A stretch of 64,000 nucleotides of DNA from Gamarada debralockiae (Eukaryota; Ascomycota; Leotiomycetes; Helotiales; Hyphodiscaceae). The stretch's first letter is position 1. Every line of letters begins with the position of its first letter. Where the stretch lies: positions 122,594 to 186,593 of the forward strand of contig NXFV01000488.1 of NCBI GenBank assembly GCA_002803225.1, given 5' to 3'. The notes beneath the pieces were generated by a model. It was not told the DNA's origin. It did not search any database and saw nothing but the letters and a program-made list of their open reading frames with translations. A program made the position numbers and the translations under genes. Below are positions 56,965 through 64,000 of this stretch, one piece after another.

Positions 56965-57612
56965 TTGAAAATAACCTTGATACCACCGCCTCGTCTTCAA
57001 GTCAATCCTGCCAAGTGCCTGTCTATCATTCCCATAATGGGCAAGCAAATGCGATACCACCACCACATTAATCCCTACTCGGTCAAGATCTGTGAAAAAT
57101 TGGTGGAATCTGAAATGACACAACCTTGTCCGCCCTTCATCTTCGGAACGAAGAGACTGACATGCGTAACTGTGCTTGACAAGCCCAAGGTTGTGATTTT
57201 GGTAGCGCGTGCTAGGCCTATTCGGTCAGGATTTTGCGACATTGTGGGGATAAAGTTGTGGATCTTCTAAAATGGGATTGCTGGTATAGGAAAGTATCAC
57301 ACTTTTGATGTCAAGTGGATTGACCCACAGCGGTGACGCTCACGGCGTCTGACACCAACGCGCAGATTGCGAGCACGACGAGTGCTGATAGTGATGATGA
57401 GAGTTCTGGGACTATGGTAACGGGATCTGGTGCTAGTCATGCCCCGGAGACGACGAGTGTGGAACGAGCTCGCAGACATCGGGAAGTGCGGCGGCCGCGA
57501 GTTCAAATTCATCGAGTTCGAAGACGAGGACAGATGGTGCTGCCATGGTTACACAGGCATCATTGATGATTGTTGGAGTGCCGCGATAGCTTTTGCTTGT
57601 GTTGCTGTGTAA
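56965..57612 (+). pseudogene. Possible relic of a secreted Ser-rich surface protein
   Basis: An unrecognised 101-codon frame (56965-57270) is followed by FDVKWIDPQ, then with a shift by TVTLTASDTNAQIASTTSADSD (57330-57400). A further shift gives GTSSQTSGSAAASSNSSSSKTRTDG and MVTQASLMIVGV, and a last one IAFACVAV, at 57605. Together these resemble the Ser-rich stalk and hydrophobic GPI-type tail of fungal wall proteins. The shifts argue for a relic; the N-terminal part is uncertain. Confidence 0.35.
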
Positions 57613-58811
57613 GGTAAGAGAAGGCGAGATTCGGGTTGAGAGACGGATGAGAGGGGGAAGGTCGGGTAAGGGATGAAGGAGGGGTAATGAGAGGCAGGAA
57701 GATTCCTTAGTTTTGGCGCATAGTCTTTTGGTGTGATCGTAGTTGGAAATATGATAATTTCATTCCTTGAGATCCCGCAGTGCAAGGCAACATTGGACGG
57801 TCTCTTTTGTTGGATGTTCGACCTGGCTAAACTAATGCGAAGGTCGAACTGTACCCACCCACGCGGCTATGAGGCTTATGACTAAGACAGGAGCATAGGA
57901 AATATCGCATAAGGTATTATTAACACGCTGAATAACCAAAGTTTTCCTCCTAGTCTCCAACTCCGTGCCTTCAAGCAACTGCTGGTGGTATTCTCATGCC
58001 AGAGTTCGAGACGCTATACGCTAAAGCTGCCGATGAAACTTCATCGGGCTGGCATCAGGTACCGGAGAAAGTGTCTTGTGATCCAAATTTGGCCAAAGGA
58101 GAAGGATCATTGCACTTCATTCCCTTTCCCGAGGCCATTGCAGCTTCACATGGAAAAGCATATGGAGAACACTTTCTCTCAACGCCAATGCAACAGTAAC
58201 GATTGGTGCTCATGATTGACATTCCCTTCATCTGTTAAAGGGATGGAAAATGACAAAAGAGAAGATTTCCAGACATCCCAATGTTCCGATGCCGTGTCTA
58301 GAACGGCTTATGGTGGTGGTTGGGCTGCAACTAGGCTACCAATCAAGGCCGGATTCTCTATCGGTCGCAAGCCAGATAACCTCAACCACGACCCTCCCAT
58401 CATTTTCAATTCAGTGTTTCCTTGGTGAAGATATATATTGTCCAGAACTCTTCCAGCAAACAGGTGACGGCCGACTCATATCAAGGTCGTTTGAGGTGAA
58501 GGCGGTGAGGATGAATTAATAAAGAAAGCAATTACGTCAGGTGCAATCCCCCTTCTCGCCAACGCCTCAACCCTGGAAGCAGGCCCGACTGTCCAGCCAA
58601 CTTCCTGCTTATCTTGCCCCACGTTCCCGGTCCACAATCAATTCCCACCAACGATAACTCCCTCAATTGTTGGTCGGCATCACATTCACAGCGTTGAACG
58701 AGTGTCTTTCCTTTAACCTCCACAACCTACAATTCTCCGCAAATCTTCCATGTCTTTCCCTTTCACGATCACCTCACATTCATTCATCATACCTCGTACC
58801 TGACACTCACG
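57613..58811. promoter_or_regulatory. TPS2 upstream region with CRE- and STRE-like sites
   Basis: About 1.2 kb upstream of the trehalose phosphatase gene. TTACGTCA (58532-58539) matches a bZIP/Atf1-type CRE and CCCCT (58549-58553) matches an STRE, ten bases apart and about 260-280 bases before the start codon. Stress control of trehalose genes makes them plausible; neither is proven. A 67-codon frame at 57996-58199 (MPEFETLYAKAADETSSG) may be a small gene or chance; I cannot identify it. Confidence 0.4.
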
Positions 58812-61800
58812 ATGGCACAGAAGTTCTCCAAAGAAGGCGCTGAGCTAGCCGAGTCTCCTCGTCCCATAGCTCCTGATCGACAAGAATCAGTACATCCAGC
58901 CCTTCATCCGTCTCTTACAAAGGTGCCCGTCACTCCTGATATCAAACCAGGAGCGTCTGAAGCCAGTGGAGATAGTCCATCATATTTCACACACGACATC
59001 AGCAAGCTACGAGAGACGATGGCACAATCCCCAAGCGACGCAGCATCTGGCGCGAAATCAAACCAAGAGATACTTCGTCGCATGAGCTTGACTGGTGGCC
59101 TGAAGAGACAAGATTCTCTCAACGAGATTGATCCACGGGCTGCAAATCCGTCATTGGGTCTTAGTGGGGGCGTCATATCAGCTACTTTCTGCATTCCATA
59201 TTCATTGCAGCACAGAAAGGGCGCAGACTGGGTAAGTAGATCTCTTGTTCACTTGGGTCTCGTCACTAATCGTGTGCCAGGGATTGAATCCACGTCGCGG
59301 AACTTCTGCCCTCTTCGATTCCTTCACATACCTCTCCTCCGATAAAACTCCTTGGAATCATACACTTGTTGGTTGGACTGGGGAGATAACACCCGCGGAG
59401 GAGCTCACACCGCCAGATACACCTCCAGCTACCACCACCGACTCACGCATACGTCCTCTCAACAAAAACTCGGCCCCAATTCCACTAGACGGTTTCGTCA
59501 AGCCCGTTGAGCAACCGCAATCCGAAGGACTATTTATCAGTAAGGAGGATCAATGGCGGTTAGAGCGCCAATTGGCACACGATAAGAACTGCAGGACCGT
59601 ACCTGTCTGGCTCTCCGATGACAGCGAACCTGGGGCAGAAGGAGGATTATGTTTGAAGGACCAAGCTCGGTGGAGAAGATTTGCAGAACACGAACTCTAC
59701 ACTCTCTTTCACTACAGACAACACGAACCTACAAACGGCCGGGCAGAACGACAATCATGGGCAGACTACTATCGAATGAACCAGAAGTTTGCGAACCGGA
59801 TTCTCGAAATTTACAAGCCTGGCGATATTGTCATGATTCACGACTACCACCTCCTACTCCTACCTTCGATGCTCCGCCAACGAATACCGCATATGTACAT
59901 TGCCTTCTTCCTCCACGTCCCACTTCCCAGTTCCGAGTTCCTACGGTGTTTACCGCGGCGAAAGGATGTCCTTGAAGGTGTTTTAGGTGCCAATTTGATT
60001 GGGTTTCAGTCACACAGCTATTCTCGACACTTTGTTTCGTGTTGCACAAGAATTCTTGGGTTCCCTTCCGATATCGCTGGCGTGGATGCATATGGAGCAA
60101 AGGTTACCGTTGGAGTCTTTCCCATAGGCATTGATGCTGCAACTGTCGAGAAGCTTGCATTTGATGGAGGAAACATCGATGATCAAGTTGTGAAGTTGAG
60201 GCAGATGTACGAGGGAAAGAAGATAATTGTTGGCAGAGATCGCTTGGACAGTGTACGAGGTGTTGCTCAGAAACTTATGGCCTTCGAGAGATTCCTTGAA
60301 CTCTACCCAGAATGGAGAGAAAAGGTGGTGCTTATTCAAGTGACCAGCCCTACCAGCATTGAAGAGGAGAAGGAAGACTCGAGCAACAAAATCGCAAACA
60401 AGGTTTCGGAGCTGGTGGCCAAGATCAACGGACTCTATGGTTCCCTTGGATTTTCGCCCGTTCAACATTACCCTCAATATCTCTCCCAAGAAGAATATCT
60501 CGCTCTCTTGCGGGCTGCGGATATTGGCCTCATCACCTCCGTCCGTGATGGCATGAATACCACGAGTTTGGAATACGTGGTCTGCCAAAGAGATGATCAC
60601 GGACCCCTGATTCTCTCTGAATTTTCTGGAACTGCTGGTAGCTTGAAGGATGCTATTCACATCAATCCCTGGGATCTCTCAGGTGTTGCTCAACAACTCA
60701 ACTACGCCTTGACCATGAGTAAGGATAAGAAGCATGCGATGCATCAAAGCCTCTATCACCATGTTACGACCCGGAACGTCCAAGCATGGTCCAACAGCTT
60801 CATCAAGAGACTGCTCACTGTCCTAAGTTCTCACAACGCACAAATCGCAACACCATTACTCGACAAGGCTCTCCTCCTCAGCCAATACCGGTCAGCAAAG
60901 AGGCGACTCTTCATGTTCGACTACGATGGCACTCTTACACCAATTGTCAAAGACCCCAAAGCTGCCATTCCCTCGGAGAGAGTCATTAGGACCCTCAAAG
61001 CCCTCGCTTCCGACCACCAAAACGCAGTTTGGATCATCAGCGGACGAGACCAAGAATTTTTACAACAATATTTGGGACACATCAATGAGCTAGGTTTCAG
61101 TGCAGAGCACGGAAGCTTCATGCGCCATCCAGGAACAAAGGAGTGGATAAATCTCGCAGAAAAGTTTGACATGAGCTGGCAGGCTGAGGTCATGGATTGC
61201 TTCCGGAAATATACTGAGAAGACTCCTGGTTTGTCCCTTCTCTTCCTTACTTCCCTCAAATATTCCTAATGAAAAATAGGCTCCTTCATCGAACGCAAAC
61301 GCTGTGCCCTAACCTGGCACTACCGCCCCGCCGACCCCGAACTCGGCGCACACATGGCTCGTGAATGTCAAAAGGAACTCGAGCGCACAGTAGGCAAGAA
61401 ATGGGACGTCGAAGTCATGCAAGGCAAAGCCAACCTCGAAGTCCGACCAACCTTCATCAACAAAGGCGAAATCGCCAAGCGCCTCGTTGAAGAATATGGC
61501 TCTGAGGCTGGCGAACCCCCCGAATTCACTCTGTGTCTTGGAGACGATTTTACCGATGAGGATATGTTCCGTGCGCTGAATGGAAGCAATTTGAATAAGG
61601 ATCATGTATTCACTGTTACAGTTGGTGCGAGCAGCAAGATGACGCTTGCGCATTGGCACTTGCTAGAGCCCAAGGATGTCATTTCCAGTGTGGCGCTCCT
61701 GAATGGTGGGGATACGAATATAGCAGATTTGGGACCGTTGGCCGTTGTTGAGGGCAAGATCCCTCGAGAGATGCCTGGAGAGAAGATCCCAGATGAACTT

Positions 61801-61818
61801 CCTGGAGCGAAGTTGTGA
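58812..61818 (+). CDS. tps2: Trehalose-6-phosphate phosphatase (TPS/TPP two-domain protein)
   Basis: Three exons (58812-59231, 59281-61228, 61280-61818) give 968 residues. After an unstructured, Ser-rich N-terminal 120 residues (RRMSLTGGLKRQDSL looks like a phosphorylation site), a GT20-type synthase-like domain follows: WADYYRMNQKFANRI, VMIHDYHLLLLPSMLR, FFLHVPLPSSE and SVRDGMNTTSLEYV. The C-terminal HAD domain begins at about residue 680 with LFMFDYDGTLTPIV, carrying the nucleophile Asp of DxDGT intact, then ISGRDQEFLQQYLGH and GLGDDFTDEDMF-like CLGDDFTDEDMF. An intact DxDGT identifies the phosphatase (TPS2/orlA) rather than the inactive TPS3 class. It removes phosphate from trehalose 6-phosphate in the trehalose synthase complex in the cytosol. 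No break is seen. Confidence 0.95.
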
Positions 61819-62605
61819 GGGACCGGTGTGAGGGCGAGATGGAAGGTGGGCGGGCATGTAGAGATTGGGAGGTAGTGGTGGCATCGTACAATTTATTTAG
61901 AGTTCTGTAGTTGGGAGTTAGAGCGCGCAGAATAGGCAATGAGTGTTGGTTCTTTGCGTTCGGGTTCAACACAGCATGCATGACTCTTTGGACGGAAGAT
62001 GGGGGATTGGTATGGGGCATGGCTTGCATAGTTGCATGGGATGGAGGGTGAGATAAATACCCGACGATAAATGATGATGGATCAGACAAGGAAGTAAATG
62101 ACATAAAATGAAGGAAATTGAAATTCATTGAGATTGTCGAAAACGTGGGAGTAGATAGTGAAGATACTGTGTGCTCTGGCTTTCAAAACCCCCTCCCTTT
62201 GGCTCCGACTTAGCGGTCAATCTGCCATTGCTATTGCGCTGCAGATTGAAATTATTGCTGCCTTTCTTTACAGTTACAAGTTATTGTCTTTTGAGCTTGC
62301 AAGGAACTTGACTGATGGGGACGCTCTTGTCGATAGCGTACCACAATAGGGTATCAATGGTTCGGTTGGTGATGAGGAACATGTGGAGCCATTGTGGACC
62401 TTCAATGTGCAGCAAAAGCTGTTCACACATCGCAAATGTGGTTGTGGTTGTGGTTGAGCGAAGTAATGATGATGTAAGTAGGGTAGGTTTGGAGAAATGA
62501 AGGGACGGCGATGTGAGTTCACACCACTCTAAAGTGGGTCCACTGGTGGATTAGTTACGTAAGATTATGTGGTCCCGCACCAGGGGGTGTCACAATTCCT
62601 GCATA
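61819..62605. other. Intergenic, nothing recognised
   Basis: About 0.8 kb with the TPS2 3' region and a spacer up to the left inverted repeat of the transposon. Frames on both strands are short and unrecognised. Confidence 0.4.
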
Positions 62606-64000
62606 GCGTGGAAATAGCCGAAATCACTAACATACTCATTCTAACGACTATATACATAATAACTACCACAATTTTGACTTAATTGGCTTGCTATTGCTTT
62701 CAATTACCTATCGATAACGTCGAGGCATTTCTGCAATTCTTGATCTCACTTCTTCGAGAGTGATTTGGCTCCATTCGTCTTGAATTATAGCCTTTAGCTT
62801 ATCTATAGATGACCATACTCTCTTTCTCACTCTTTGCTTTAAAATGTTCTAACAGCCTTCTATAAGATTAAGATCTAGCGATTGTAGAGGGTAGACAAGA
62901 TTATCAATCCAATTGGACTCTTTAAAGCATTGTGCAAGGCCTCGTTTTCGATGTCCATGACTAGGATCGCCGTCTTCTTGAAAGATCTATCCCTTAGCCT
63001 TCCAAAGTCGATACCGATTGATTGCGTCGTAATATACAGGCAAAAGACGCTTTGTATAGTATTTTTGAGTCATTTGATTGCCCTTTGGCTTGACGATTTG
63101 CTCGTGAGGCAGCGACGCTTCCTACACACGTATTTTCTCCTCAAATAATTCTTGTGACTCGTATTTGCTCTTACGGGGTTTGCGTAGGCGTTTTGGACGC
63201 TTAATATGCTCTTCCTCATCGTTGTAGAACTCAAGTTACTCGCTTTTGCCATATTAATTGCACCACCTAGCTACATGTAATTTAACGCCTTGAAGCTCTC
63301 CTCGTTCTTGTATATTCTCAAAGTCTTCGCGCGTTCCTTCTTCTCTAAGTATATAGTCGATACCGCAAGCCGAAAGGTCAATGTGTGCCTCGTCAGAAAA
63401 GAAGATACGATACCAATAATCATCGATGGTTTTATCGACATGTTCGTTACCGTAATCGACGCGTTTTCGACGATTTATAAGAGATATCTTCTTCTTAACA
63501 TATGCTATTCTAAACCGCTGATCTCCTTTTGTATATTTCTTCAGCGACCTTTACAACGCGCGTAGTTGAACGGGGAGTTTGTGGAATTCGATTTGAGCTT
63601 CGTACAACGATCGGCGAACGGGGTTTCTCGTTGGCGATACAAGTATTTTGTATTGCTCTTCTGTAAGAGTTGTTTTCCTTCCTAATCTATTTGAGAGCTT
63701 ACGCGTCCTTCGGTATACAAGAGAGCCAAGGGCAGCTCTTTGTTGAAGCCATCGCGTGGCTGTAGATTGATCGATGTTATTGTCTTGCGCAATCGCAGTC
63801 AACGTCTTTGAATCGCGCTCACGATCGAAGGCGTCAAAGAATCTAATTCTCTTTCGCGATGATTTATCGTCCGTTGGTTTGCGCGCGATTGGAGGGGTTT
63901 GGAGTCTTTGAGAACGTGTTGTGGGTGCCATATTGCGTAAATAAGTTGATTGTTTACAAGTCAGGAATTGAAGATTTGATGATATCGGCTAATTCTACGC
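62606..64000 (-). mobile_element. Dead Tc1/mariner-type transposon with visible inverted repeats
   Basis: The left end GCGTGGAAATAGCCGAAATCA (62606-62626) and the right end, whose reverse complement begins GCGTAGAATTAGCCGATATCA (63980-64000), are imperfect inverted repeats. TA precedes the left end, as expected for a TA target; the right TA would fall at 64001-64002. The transposase starts at 63931 (MAPTTRSQRLQTPP), with an HTH part (LTAIAQDNNIDQSTATRWLQQRAALG) and GRKTTLT. The DDE parts are IFFSDEAHIDLS, FQEDGDPSHGH and SLDLNLIEGC. WEASLPHEQIVKPKGNQMTQKYY is a family hallmark. The frame ends at EEVRSRIAEMPRRYR near 62712. At least four stops and a shift break it, including TAG where Trp is expected in KG-IFQED and GC-NIL. 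Confidence 0.85.
63551..63931 (-). pseudogene. Transposase N-terminal open segment
   Basis: The first 126 codons of the broken transposase in the element above stay open. They hold the DNA-binding half (FDAFDRERDSKTLTAIAQDN and RWLQQRAALGSLVYRRTRK) and the linker GRKTTLTEEQY, but the catalytic domain lies beyond a frame change near 63550. Alone it could only be a truncated DNA-binding protein. Confidence 0.75.

Overview
The window looks like nuclear DNA of a filamentous ascomycete (Pezizomycotina; a Leotiomycetes-type genome would fit, but that is inference). The reasons are GT-AG introns of mostly 45-60 bases (one with a perfect TACTAAC branch site), a Zn2Cys6 regulator, HET-domain genes, WSC-domain glyoxal oxidase, cytochrome P450s and degenerate Tc1/mariner elements. 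No tRNA, rRNA or CRISPR array was seen. Gene models below were spliced by eye; for most intact genes the exon phases were checked and sum to a whole number of codons.

Layout. 1.3-5.6 kb: a sugar (alpha-glucoside-type) MFS transporter divergent from a Zn2Cys6 regulator. 5.9-6.9 kb: an EI24/RRT8-type membrane protein. 7.5-8.7 kb: a broken F-box/ankyrin gene. 9.9-17.1 kb: two secreted carbohydrate-active proteins converging, a DUF4038/apiosidase-like glycosidase and a glyoxal/galactose oxidase with six N-terminal WSC modules. 17.2-26 kb: a gene-poor, decayed stretch with a TPR relic, a HET relic and a nonsense-damaged P450. 27-28.7 kb: an F-box reading frame cut by two in-frame TGA codons. 29.0-32.1 kb: a hydantoinase-A/DUF917 fusion enzyme. 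32.3-33.5 kb: a dead Tc1-like element that itself carries a small MITE-like insert. 34.4-36.1 kb: an amino-acid permease. 36.7-45.5 kb: an island of decay holding three HET relics, an adenosine-deaminase relic and a coiled-coil relic, with one intact LOG-type gene in the middle. 46-49.8 kb: an intact P450 and an intact SDR, divergently arranged. 50-56.3 kb: a secreted Ser/Thr-rich CBM19-like protein, an unknown conserved protein, an LPMO-like secreted protein and a SnoaL-like protein. 58.8-61.8 kb: trehalose-6-phosphate phosphatase (TPS2). 62.6-64 kb: a dead Tc1/mariner-type element whose right terminal inverted repeat ends on the last base of the window.

How the parts fit. The left third is nutrient capture (sugar uptake with its probable regulator, plant-wall or glycan hydrolysis, peroxide-producing oxidase). 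The HyuA/DUF917 enzyme and the permease suggest nitrogen-compound use. The P450/SDR pair could be a small metabolic module. The right end is wall, chitin and stress physiology. Between these blocks lie relics of self/non-self recognition genes and transposons, with TGG-to-TAG changes in the transposons consistent with repeat-induced point mutation. No clearly new multi-gene system was found. The least ordinary items are the repeated MITE-like element inside a transposase, the F-box gene with two in-frame TGAs, and the six-WSC oxidase.
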